Shown here: positions 35,201 to 44,930 of the stretch, one piece after another | How the letters are laid out: every line of letters begins with the position of its first letter | Numbering within the stretch: position 1 is the first letter of the stretch | NCBI RefSeq assembly: GCF_902713425.1 | Contig: NC_081230.1 | Location: forward strand, 9,194,187 to 9,258,186 | DNA from: Acipenser ruthenus | Lineage: Eukaryota > Chordata > Actinopteri > Acipenseriformes > Acipenseridae | DNA length: 64,000 nucleotides | Reading direction: 5' to 3' | The notes under the pieces: model-generated | Seen by the model: the letters and a program-made list of their open reading frames with translations, nothing else | Database searches by the model: none | Told to the model about the DNA's origin: nothing | Made by a program: the position numbers and the translations under genes

Positions 35201-38200
35201 AATGAGTCTACATGTGCGTGTGGTGGGAGGTGGGGAGGAGGTATTTTCAATACACAGTCAGGGTTGTTGCCTTGATAAAACTGGTCACGTTTCTCATTCC
35301 GTTCAACCCTTTTTAGCACCAGACTTTTTCTATTTATAAAAAAAAATCTAAATAATGCTCCAGCTTGCAGGGTAGGGTGTGCAAATTAAACGCAGGGTCC
35401 TGGGTGCGCTGCTGAGAGAGCCTGTGTACCGGTACATTGACCGCTGTAAGATTAAGGGCACGTCCAAACGAATCCTATCCTCACTGAAATGTATAGGGAA
35501 TGCACAGGGGGAAAATGGGTACAAATCTGAATGGATTTGAACTGCATTGAGGCGACAGAGGTGAGGGAGGCGGCACAGACTTCCGCCCCCCTGGCGTGCT
35601 GTGCTGCAGGGGAACAGAGTGGAATCTGGTGCAGCGAGTGGAAGAAACAGCGCCACCTGCCAGCCGTACCTGCGTACTGTGCTCAATCTTCACATCATGC
35701 GTTCTGTTTCTTCTGCCAAGCTGGTACAGAAATAGCTTGCCATTGTCATCCCAGTAACTGCATTAAAAAGACACAGCTTGTCATGCACACACGCTCGCAT
35801 TATGTCACTGTAGATAGAGCTTGTGGTAAAATTAACTTGCTGAATCCTAGTTCATATTGTATTTCAGTAATATTATTATTTGCACTGTAAACTATACTGT
35901 ATTATATAAGCCGTATGCCAAATAAATAATTATTAATAATAAATAATAATAATAATAATAGTCAGCACTGCATACAGTCTCTATGGAAATGACCTGACAA
36001 CATCAGCTGTGGTTCCAGTTTCAGCCAGCAGGTGGTGTTGTGGTTCATACATCACCGTTAACAACACAGCACACCTTTGAACAGATCTGATCTACCTTCT
36101 AGTTGTGTTGCATTGAGGTTGTTACAACAAGCCTATTGTTTTCCCAGATTAAACAAAAATGGTGCAAGGTTACAAAATACGGATTCAATAAAATAAAAGT
36201 AAATTCTCCTTCTGTCTCTTCAGATCAGGAGGAGGCGACCCACTCCGGCCACTCTGGTGATGTCCAGTGACCAGTCCTCCCCAGGTAAGCCCGTTGAACT
36301 TCCAGGCCATCTTTCAATTAATATGAAGTCCTATAAATCTGTTTTAAGCCTGCCAGGGTGTATCTGATTTTATGATGGCTCAGCTTGTGGGAAGATTCAA
36401 ATTCTTCCACTTTCATGAATTATAGAGTAAATCTAAATATAGGAAGTGTGTCAGACTGGGAATAGCACAAATTAGTATTTAAGGCAGCACAGTTTCCAAG
36501 GTGTAGCCAAATCCAGCTTGCACACAAGTCCTCTTGCAGGGACCCACAGTTTAATCCTGCTTCTTAACACAGCGTGCCGGCTGTGGGGCTGGAGGGCTTG
36601 CATGGCTGGTTAATAGCCCTGCTTTACCCACACTGGCTCAGTGCCACAGCGTTTGAAGCGTGATACTCTTAATTACTGATCCATTAACAGCCATCGATAT
36701 AATTGCCATTACTTCCCCGTGGCTGAGCGCACAGGGCTGGCTCCCTGGTGGGCGGCCTGGCCCAGCTGTACTGCCTTCGCTTCCAGGAAATGATCCTTCT
36801 GTCAGGCTAAGCAGCGGCTCCCTTGACGTTGTTTTACAATGAGGTGACTGATTCACAGCTAATGAAGTGCACGGGGTTTTTAGCGAATGTGTGATTCGCA
36901 GCTAAAACAACATGTCCCTTAATTAACAACATCCAGCATCTGCCTTCTCTTTCGTGCACAATTCCCCTTTAATGGTGCTGTGCTTTACCATGCACTTCAC
37001 ATGACAAGAATTCTTACAGGGCATGCAGAATATTTCAAGATAATATCGAAGAGTATTTTAGAATAAATAAAATATGAAACGCATGAATAGATCTTCAGCT
37101 TGAATATATTTGAATATATACATAAAATCTCAGTATATACCTTTAAAGTAATACAGTTCTTTAATAACTGCAGTATTTACCTTCTGCAATGTCCCTTCAT
37201 TTAGCATGGTGCCAGAGCTGACAATGCCATGGCAGGTCAGTTATTTGGTCATTTAGCAGACGCTAACTATGCATCACAATTGCTGCTGCTGCAGAGTCAC
37301 TTCCAATAGGACCTCGTTTGTTTTACGTCTCATCCGAAGGACGGAGCACAAGGAGGTGAAGTGACTTGCTCAGGGTCGCACACAGGGAGTCGGTGGCTGG
37401 GATTGAACCTCCTGGTAACAAGCCCCTTTCTTTAACCACTGGACCATTTAGTGAGGATGTTGCAAGTTGATTCTGCATATCTGCAGGCCGACTCCCTGAT
37501 TCCTCCTGCAGCGTTTTTGTAATGTAACATGCAGCACATGACGCTCCTAATTGTGCAGCTGTCTGAATGCATTTGAAGGGGTTAACAGCGACTGTGGTGC
37601 TGGGAGTTGCAGCAGCAGCCCTGTCTGCCAGCCCCTAGAATCCAGAGCGTTTCATCAAGAGAGAGGGCACGCTTGGGTGTCTCGGGAGGTTTTAGGTTGC
37701 TTAGCAACAGCACTGTCCCAGAAAAGTAAAGAAGCCGTGCGTCAAAAACATTCAGCTCAAAAAAAAAAAATCTTATGAAGATTTGTCTACCAATTACCAG
37801 AGAGGAGCCCAAATATACATTATAGTAATATACATATCTCGGGTTTGAATTATTTTAGACAATCATGCCCACGTCAGCTTTCTGAGTTGTTGATGCATAG
37901 TTCACCCCCTAGTCTGTGCAAGTCTCTTTGGATGAAATCATCTGCTAAATGATTAAATGCAGAATAGTCCTTCATTTCCAGCCAGCACTGAAGGGTTAAG
38001 CTGTGTGGTTACTGATTGATCTCGTGCAAATAACAGATCGGTCAATAACTTACTGGACAGCCCTGAGGAGAACATGGTGTTGACCCCAGAGATTAGATGA
38101 GGAGGCAGTGAACCCAGCCAGGCACAGCTGTCAGGACTGTGCAGGATTAACCCCAAAACTGCTGGAGAACGAGAGGGTCTGGAGTGTAGGGGACCCCCAC

Positions 38201-39920
38201 AGTGCTGCAAAAACCAACACGCACAGGACTGACCCAAACCTTAATCATTTGACTTTTTTTTTTTTTTTTTTTTTTTTTTAGAAATAGATGAAGACAGAAT
38301 TCCAAATCAGCTATACAAGGTAAGATGGGTTTCTGTCTCCCTGCCTCCCTCCCTCCCTCCCTTTCTCCCTACCTGCCTCCCTCCCTCCCTCTCTGCCTGT
38401 CTGCCTCCCTCCCTCTCTGCCTGCCTTGTTTCTGGTAATCAATTTCACATTCAGAAAGCAGAATCCTTTCTGAAGAGCAGGAGGTACAGTACAGTGTGAC
38501 ACGCCTGCTTCTCCCTGTCGGAGGTCCCCCTCACTCCTCACCCCGTCTCTGCCATTGTCTTGCAGGCAGCCCTGATGAACTCCCCCCGGCAACGGAGGAA
38601 GGGGGCTCGCGGTACCCCCACCATGAAAGGTACGGTATCGCCATGGAAATAGAGACTAGCCTTCTCGTTCCATAGTGAGGCAGCGGCCTCGGATAGGGCA
38701 GCCTGCTGTTGCATTTAATCAGTGTGTTAGAAAAAGGACTGCAATGCAACCCCTCTTCCTCCCTCTCTCCCCCTCTCTGCCTCTCCCTCTCTCTCCTCAG
38801 AGCTGCAGTTCTTGGTAGAACACCACTTCTATAAGCAGCAGCAGCAGCAGCAGCACGGAGGGGGCAGAGCTGACGAGTGCTCCTCGGAGAGCCTGGACTG
38901 CCTGTCCGACCGGCCCAGCCCAGACTGTTGCCATGGCAGCACCGACCTCCCAGAGGATGATGGGGTTTGGAGTTCTGAGGCCTTCGAAAAACTCCAGAGC
39001 CGGCTCGAAAGTGAGTGACAGTAGAATGTTACCCGGAGCCTCGGAATTCTGAAAGATCAGCATTCCGAGGTCGAATTCTAAGAAGCTACACTGTCCTTTT
39101 GAAGGAGGCATCAGCTTTCTTTATAGTTTCACCTGAGAATATCATCTGAAAATGCAAACAGGCTGAATTAAAAAATATAAGAAACTTATTTATAAAAGTG
39201 TAGTGTTCTAAGTGACTTAGAATCACCTGAGATGAGCATGTTCCATGAGTTTAAAATGCACATCATCCAGCTGCACAATATTCAGTAGAGAAGTGAAAAT
39301 GATCCGAATGCTGTTGCTGGGAATGTCCAGCTTCATCCCGGCCTGATCCGCTGTTTATCTTGTGCAGCTCCGGGCGGCGAATCAGAGGCCAGCGTCACGA
39401 CTGAGCCACAGAGCGGTGCTCTGAAAGAGGAGGGGGGAGTGGCAAGAGAAGCAACGGCAGCACAGCAATCTGCACCCGGTACTTAATCCTCACTGCTCAG
39501 TGCATAGAGACTGAGGGTGCGTCCACAGAGATCACTCTGCGCAGAATCTGTGCAGAATCTGACCAGTTTAGCCAAGGATCTCCGTGAACGCACCCTGATA
39601 TATTGTGGGGAAGCTGAAGGCTCGAGTCCCCAGTGCTCTTCATATGCCAACTCTCAAGAGTGCTAAATTAAACTCAAATTTGTTTATGGAATGCTTTAAT
39701 TGTAAATCATGTTCCTTAGGGCAGACCATGTGACTCTGTTTCTTTATTATTTTTTATTAATTGAGGAGAATTATCTGTTTGCAGTATGCTATATATATAT
39801 AATATATATATATATATAAAGAATGAACTGATCTATGTGTTTGTATTGGCAGGAGGAACCAATGCAGATGACGCATTGTTCCCGGGGGAGGAGAAAAAAA
39901 CAAGCACACAAGAGAAATAG
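32289..39920 (+). CDS. PPP1R1A: Protein phosphatase 1 inhibitor-1, complete
   Basis: When phosphorylated by PKA on one threonine, inhibitor-1 blocks the PP1 catalytic subunit and so amplifies cAMP signalling in the cytosol. Seven coding exons (32289-32369, 36224-36284, 38282-38319, 38566-38629, 38801-39010, 39368-39478, 39853-39920) join in frame to 633 bases, 210 residues (human 171). The PP1-docking motif KIQF is at 8-11. The PKA site RRRRPTPATL has Thr-34, equal to human Thr-35. SSPEIDED follows, and NSPRQRR places Ser-66 at the proline-directed site equal to human Ser-67. After ELQFLVEHH the protein diverges and is acidic and Ser-rich, with a CAG-encoded Gln run at about 87-92. If the exon 6 donor were skipped, a TAA comes two codons on, giving a shorter protein, so the last exon is the least certain. 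PDE1B lies next, convergent, as in human. Confidence 0.93.
34328..34360. repeat. (GGGGGA)n array, G-quadruplex prone
   Basis: Five G-runs of five separated by single A, in PPP1R1A intron 1. Nearly the same motif occurs at 16543-16582. Confidence 0.8.
34785..35030 (-). mobile_element. tRNA-derived SINE with CCCTGGATAAGGGCGTCTGC tail (reverse)
   Basis: Read on the minus strand it has a tRNA-like head (GTGGCGTAGTGGTTAGGGCT, GGGTTCAATCCCAGGTGG), a middle with GTACCCTTGAGCAAGGTACT and the tail TTGCCCTGGATAAGGGCGTC, TGCTAAGAAATAAATAATAA. It lies on the sense intron of PPP1R1A. It is a different family from the CORE-SINEs here and shares its tail with 8865-8970. Confidence 0.8.
35938..35960. repeat. 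Short (AAT)n tract
   Basis: About seven AAT units after AT-rich sequence, 260 bases before PPP1R1A exon 2. Confidence 0.7.
37232..37447 (-). mobile_element. CORE-type SINE, copy 5 (reverse), in PPP1R1A intron 2
   Basis: Near full length with an internal loss in the tail: CATTTAGCAGACGCTAAC, GTTTTACGTCTCATCCGAAG, GACGGAGCACAAGGAGGTGA, GGGATTGAACCTCCTGG. It is close in sequence to copy 7. Confidence 0.8.
37886..37960 (+). mobile_element. CORE-type SINE, 3' fragment (copy 6)
   Basis: Tail only: GTTGATGCATAGTTCACCCC, CTTTGGATGAAATCATCTGC, TAAATGATTAAATG. Confidence 0.65.
38330..38424. repeat. CCCTCCCTGCCT-type pyrimidine repeat in PPP1R1A intron 3
   Basis: Degenerate CTCC/CTGC units just after exon 3. 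A second pyrimidine tract precedes exon 5 (38755-38799) and may strengthen that acceptor. Confidence 0.8.
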
Positions 39921-40312
39921 ACTTCCTTTTTGCAGAGCAGCAGCATTCTGACTGTAGACTAAAACAAAACAACAACTGAGTTAAAGAATGTTTTACACCC
40001 CAATCCTGTCGCAGGAATAGTGAAATCCACACAAATCCCCTATTAAACTTCGAAATTCTGTTTAAAACTGTAACATTACAGCATCCGTCCACTAGGGGCA
40101 CAGTGAGCTACAGTATGTATCCTATCCCATTAGAATCCCAGTAAACTAATAGCGCCATCGTGTATACGTGGCTCAGATTTGGGACGTGTCGTGAAGATGT
40201 TTATACACCCTTGAGCAATAATATCGAAAAGAACCTCCATTCAAAAGAGCCAGCGTGAAAGCGGGTTACACTGCAGTTTAAATACACTGTAACTGCAAGA
40301 CGTGGTGCTACA

Positions 40313-40313
<1 letters not shown>

Positions 40314-40385
<72 letters not shown>
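40314..40385. repeat. (AT)n microsatellite
   Basis: About 35 uninterrupted AT units. A shorter TA array lies at 50208-50248 in PDE1B intron 3. Confidence 0.95.
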
Positions 40386-40387
<2 letters not shown>

Positions 40388-40428
40388 TTATTAATAGTTA
40401 AGGTGACCATGTGGCTCCGGGTTCAGCA

Positions 40429-40590
40429 GGACAGTTCAGGCTTTTCAACTCGCAACCCAATGCATTCTGGTACGCCGCTTTACCTGTCTCAGGTACCATC
40501 CTTACCTTTGAGAGAAGCAGGACTACGCTTCCCAGAATGCATTGGGCTGCGAGTTGAAAAGCCTGAACTGTCTCAAACTGTCCCGTTGAA
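40429..40590. mobile_element. Fold-back element with near-perfect 40-base arms
   Basis: The left arm (GACAGTTCAGGCTTTTCAAC, TCGCAACCCAATGCATTCTG) is almost the exact reverse complement of the right arm (CAGAATGCATTGGGCTGCGA, GTTGAAAAGCCTGAACTGTC), with a loop of about 60 bases. Arm identity suggests recent insertion. No coding content. Confidence 0.8.
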
Positions 40591-40732
40591 CACGGAGCCA
40601 GCGTTCCTCTAAGCATGATGCGTTCAATATTTAAAAAAAAAAGACAAACACGGCTAGTCTGATTCTCCCCCGCATTTCACTTTTTTTTTAATAAGGGGAC
40701 CGATCGACTTGCCCAAAGACCAATACACCATA

Positions 40733-40960
40733 ATGTCGAATGAAACCAGCTGAATAATGTTAAATTATCGGATTACAAACCGCTTTGAAGTTGTCCATAT
40801 ACTTTATGAAAAATAACACATTGCAAAACGTGACATTGAAATCTAACACGACATACTGCGCTAGTGTTATGGATTTCGGTAGACTTCAGCGATGTCGTTT
40901 TGTAGTTTCTTTTGATTACAAGACGTTACGTCACTGAATGTCGTTTGGTACGACTTTAGC
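40733..40960. mobile_element. Tc1/mariner-like MITE, family B (copy 2, partial)
   Basis: It has CGAATGAAACCAGCTGAATA, CAAACCGCTTTGAAGTTGTC and GGTAGACTTC, the inner part of the family, but the GGCCAAAAG ends are missing. Confidence 0.6.
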
Positions 40961-42087
40961 CTTCAACTGAACGTTTTATTTCCATAAATGAACAATTATT
41001 TGCGCATGACAAAACGCACGCAAGACGGTATTGTTAGTTTTACGTTATAGAGTACGTAAGAATACCCGATGCTACAAAGCGTCCTCGTTCATTCTTTCGT
41101 ATGAAAGGCAGGGGGCGTAATTGCTTTTTGAACACCTGTAACTCTACTAAGAAATATAGGAGCACACTGTATGCATTTATATACATTTCATTGTGTGTTG
41201 GGTGTCATGTGAATATAAACTAAAGTAGGATCAAAAAAATAAAAATGAAATAAAATATTGATCTTATTTTAAGATACCGGGATGGAATGTAATATTTGTA
41301 AAAGTAGAGATCCATCTCTTAGTTTTTACTGTTTTTTTTTTTTTTCTATGATGAAGCTGAACTGTATTAATCAGACAATCATAATAATGCCGTGCAATGT
41401 CTTGCATGATGATCAAACTCTCGACGGTTGAACACAGCTACAAACAGGACAAAGGAAAATGCAATTGAAGATGGGGCATCAACACTGTCCAGCAAAGCGT
41501 AATACTCTCCCCCCCCCCACGAACTTTACGCCTAAGCAACTGTAGGAAAGCTATCTTGGGTTGAAACATTTGAAACATGTTTGTAATGTAGAATAACTTA
41601 AATGTAAGATTTTGTGATTTATTTTATGCATATTTTCTTGAAAAGTTTAATAAAAATTACGTAACACCGGAAGACAATGTGAGGTGTTTGTTGTGGCATC
41701 TGATGAACCCAGAAACACAAGTATTTAACAGGTGACGTCACTTAAAACCACAGCCTACCAGCTGAATTCGAGAACGTAAACCGAAGAGCCACCCCTGAAC
41801 CAAACTGGTAGGCATGCAGTATACGTCATTAATTAAGGTTTACTGCTCTCTGGTGGAGAGGTATGGTATTGCAATAGGATCAAACACGTTCTGTTAAAAG
41901 GAATGAAATGCTGTTATCTGCTGTGACTCTGACCCGCTGATGAGCAGATTTTTTTTTTTAGGGCACCCCTCAAACTGGAAAAGAAAATACAACAACAAAA
42001 AATGCAAAACACCACGACCCCATAAAAAGTATTTTTACTTATAAATAACAATAGCAATAATAATAATAATAATCAAGGCCGCAGCCA

Positions 42088-42400
42088 GCTATAAGAACAT
42101 AAGAAAGTTTACAAACGAGAGGAGGTCATTCAGCCCATCTTGCTCGTTTGGTTGTGTGTCTGATTGATCCCAGAATCTCATCAAGCAGCTTCTTGAAGGA
42201 TCCCAGGGTGTCAGCTTCAACAACATTACTGGGGAGCTGGTTCCAGGCTACGAGGGCTTTGCCGCAAAATAAAATGCATTTCATCCCTCGTTATATGCAT
42301 GCATTAAAAGTCCCGCTGATATCTATAGCCTATGTGCTCGTTAAAATCTGTTACTGTCATTTCAGACTACAGCGACACCATACGACAGTGGTGTAAACGG
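42088..42400 (+). repeat. Unclassified interspersed repeat
   Basis: It contains AAGAACATAAGAAAGTTTAC, GAGAGGAGGTCATTCAGCCC, GATCCCAGGGTGTCAGCTTC and AACAACATTACTGGGGAGCT. From memory this type of sequence is widespread in fish genomes. No transposase or reverse transcriptase is visible and I do not assign a class. Confidence 0.45.
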
Positions 42401-42591
42401 GCAAGTGTCTCGGTGACTTTTTTATTGCTGGTTACGGACCTGATAATAATAATAATACAACATTGCCAGTTAAAATAAAAATAAAAATAAAAACATTCAC
42501 AGCTCCTCCTGTCTGTGTTTGCTTAGGGTTGAGTCGTGTCGGTGTGCAGGCTCTCCTCCGGCTGTAGCTCTGTGTGGCAGGACTGCTGACT

Positions 42592-42607
42592 GCCAGCAGG
42601 GGGAGCT
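42592..42607 (+). promoter_or_regulatory. Possible CTCF-like motif
   Basis: GCCAGCAGGGGGAGCTC is a close match to the CTCF core, in the convergent intergenic region. A similar CAGCAGGGGGCAAAC lies at 16348. Motif resemblance only. Confidence 0.3.
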
Positions 42608-42667
42608 CCATGTCATGGCAAATTTCGTCCCCTCCACTCTTCCCATGGGGGGGTGGGGGGCAGTACG

Positions 42668-42833
42668 TGTATAAATCTGGTGCGTTCGTCCCAAGAAAAC
42701 AAGTTACCTATATTTCAAAAAATAAAATTCTTAACAGTCTTTTTAAAGGGTTTCATGATTCAGAATACTTTTTTTAAAAATATAGGTAACTTGTTTTCTT
42801 GGGACGAACGCACCAGATTCTCCACCCTCCTTA
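42668..42833. mobile_element. Fold-back element with perfect-looking 45-base arms
   Basis: The left arm AATCTGGTGCGTTCGTCCCA, AGAAAACAAGTTACCTATAT is the exact reverse complement of ATATAGGTAACTTGTTTTCT, TGGGACGAACGCACCAGATT on the right. The short AT-rich centre has no coding content. The lack of arm divergence points to a young insertion. Confidence 0.85.
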
Positions 42834-43174
42834 TTTTACACAATGAACTGGCCCAGTTGACGTGAATCGCATCGTTGCTTAAATACATTGTTTGCTGCCA
42901 TTGCGTTCAGTAACGGTTTTGATTTTGAAAGTGGATTTTTTTTCTTTTTTTTTTTTTTTTTTTTTAGGAAACCACCTGAAAAAAAAGGGTGGAATAACTA
43001 GATGGTAGCAGTGAAATATTGCCAGAAGTTAGTGAGGTAGGATTTATTTTTTTTTCAATAAAATATAACGATCTAATATCGATGCCTACTGGCATATTAC
43101 CATTTTGTCAATTTTATATTTCGATTTATAAAAACGATTTTTTAGGCTACATCATTTTTTCTTTGTGTTTACTC

Positions 43175-44171
43175 GCAGCGTATTCACAAAGCTGATTTAA
43201 GATTAAGACCAAAAAAAGGCTATGTTATGACCTTCACAAAGCGAGTTTAATTTAGACCGTGTTTCTGTCCTCGCGCGACCTATCTTCACTATCTCCCGCT
43301 CAAACTGCTCGCGCTGCCTGACAGAAAACTGTCAGTTTGGCTCCTTCACTGGGATTATAAAGTACGAAATATAATCATATACTGTAAATATATACAGTAA
43401 TGTCAAACTAATACATTGTAAAATAGGATTTAATATGTTATGTTAATGACACGTCGTTATTATATTTTAAAATTTATAAATAGTGATATGTTGAATTATT
43501 TCACAGTGATGAGGCAATCTCACTAATTTATATTTAAAAAAAAAAAACTATTTACAGAGAAAAAATGTATTAAAATTAATCAAAGCATTTTTAACCAGAA
43601 ATAAGCATTTTTTTTTTTTGGTACTGTTTATTTTTTATTGACTACAACAATGTTTTGGTTCTGTGCTAGCTTGCAGCATAAAACAATTTGGTAGATTCTT
43701 TTTAACTGTACAGTATTGTACTGCCAACATTTTTGTATGTTTTTATAGTTAACAATTTGTACTGTTTTGTTTAAAAGAAAATACTATTGACAATTTCATT
43801 TATTTAAATAAGTTCGAGTGATTGTAAAGAAAGTAATGTATGTTTTTTTTTTTTGTTTGTTTGTTTTTTTACCTGCAACAAAGCTGAAATTGCATGCTTC
43901 TGTTGGTTGAGGGAGAAAGGTCTCTAAAATATAAGTTAGCGTTTCAACTGACTGTCTCCCAAAACGGTATCGACTTCTCAGTTCAGTCTCGTTAAAAACT
44001 ACCAAAAGGTTTTCCCCTGTCTACAAAAATGCCTCCTCCAAGGTAGTCTTAAAGTTAAGCACATACTTAAAACCAAAATCACATTAAGACTTGTTCGTGA
44101 ATAAGACTTAAGTTCAAATTGAAGGCTTGTGACCAGTCTTAGACTTAAGTCAGCTTTGTGAATGCGGCCCC
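43175..44171 (-). mobile_element. PIF/Harbinger DNA transposon relic
   Basis: Inverted ends GCGTATTCACAAAGCTGATT (left) and the reverse complement of CAGCTTTGTGAATGCGGC (right) frame about 1 kb. The minus strand at 43796-44005 encodes about 50 residues with ELRSRYRFGRQSVETLTYIL, resembling the N-terminal part of HARBI1-type transposases. The catalytic DDE region is missing and the rest is AT-rich and non-coding. It is an internally deleted, non-autonomous copy. Confidence 0.65.
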
Positions 44172-44229
44172 TGTTGCTTGCAGTGAAAGTACAACGTTTC
44201 ACTCAATCAGGCCGCTATGACCAGCGAGA

Positions 44230-44650
44230 TGGCTAACGCGTCCTGCAGATGTGAAGTTTGTTTTAACACAATACCCAGAGGTACAGTCTAGCTGAGCGGA
44301 TGAGATAAGAAACAGCTTCTCCTGCCAACGGCTTACTTGTAAGATTTCGAATGGGAACAGTACTCTTGGGATTGCACATGGCTATGCCAGTTTTAGCGCT
44401 GCTGGAAAATCTTAATAGATGTCTACAAGACTTTTCCCACAAGTTGAACAACTTTTACGTTTGCTTCTCGTTTCGCCAGCATCTTTGGCCCAAGCAGAAC
44501 TCAGTTTTAGCAGCCTATGACGACTGAAGTCCTGGCTGCGCAGCAGTATGACACAAAGCAGACTGAACTCCATAGCAGTTTGTCACACACACCAAGACAT
44601 TCGGGGTGACATCAATCTGCCTGAACTGGAAAAGGAATTATATTTCAGAT
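44230..44650 (+). pseudogene. hAT-superfamily transposase C-terminal relic
   Basis: The plus-strand frame across 44430-44640 reads LLVSPASLAQAELSFSSL, then after one in-frame TGA RLKSWLRSSMTQSRLNSIAV, CHTHQDIRGDINLPELEKE. This is the conserved dimerisation domain at the C-terminus of hAT transposases (A-x-AERxFS, LK..LR..M...RLN). The upstream portion is degraded. It is a dead DNA transposon fragment directly beside the Harbinger relic. Confidence 0.75.
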
Positions 44651-44930
44651 CAGACATATAATGACCCTAATTTGTCAAGTAACAATGCGATCAAGCATAG
44701 CGTTTCTGAAGCAGAATAGTTTATAGTTAAAATACACATTAAAAACATTTCTTATCGCTGTTACTGTTTCGATACTCGCCATCTGTGTTTCTAAGAATTT
44801 GTCCTATATTGCCACACGTTTTGTCCCCAACACCTTACAGTAGAGATTGGCGCCTGTGGGCAGGGTGGCGGAATTTGCCATGACACCCACGCCAGGCACC
44901 GGGCTGCCCCGACCAGGACGCTAGTCCTTG

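Larger units (their letters stand above)
32370..36223 (+). other. PPP1R1A intron 1
   Basis: A 3.9-kb intron, the longest of the gene. It includes a 31-base direct duplication at about 32549-32610 (TATTTTGTAGGTGTTTCTAA), a G-rich array at 34328-34360 and a tRNA-derived SINE at 34785. No internal exon was recognised. Confidence 0.7.
39921..44930. other. Convergent intergenic region PPP1R1A-PDE1B, transposon-rich
   Basis: About 5 kb between the 3' ends of the two genes. It holds a TA array (40314), two strong fold-backs (40429, 42668), a family B MITE fragment (40733), an unclassified repeat (42088), a PIF/Harbinger relic (43175) and a hAT relic (44230). No host exon was recognised. Confidence 0.7.

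Noticed and set aside
42148-42396. 82-residue open frame MVVCLIDPRISSS...
   Set aside because: Lies inside an interspersed repeat; no start context or conserved domain.
43796-44005. Host HARBI1 gene
   Set aside because: Only about 50 residues match and the stretch is enclosed by inverted repeats of a 1-kb element, so it is a transposon relic.
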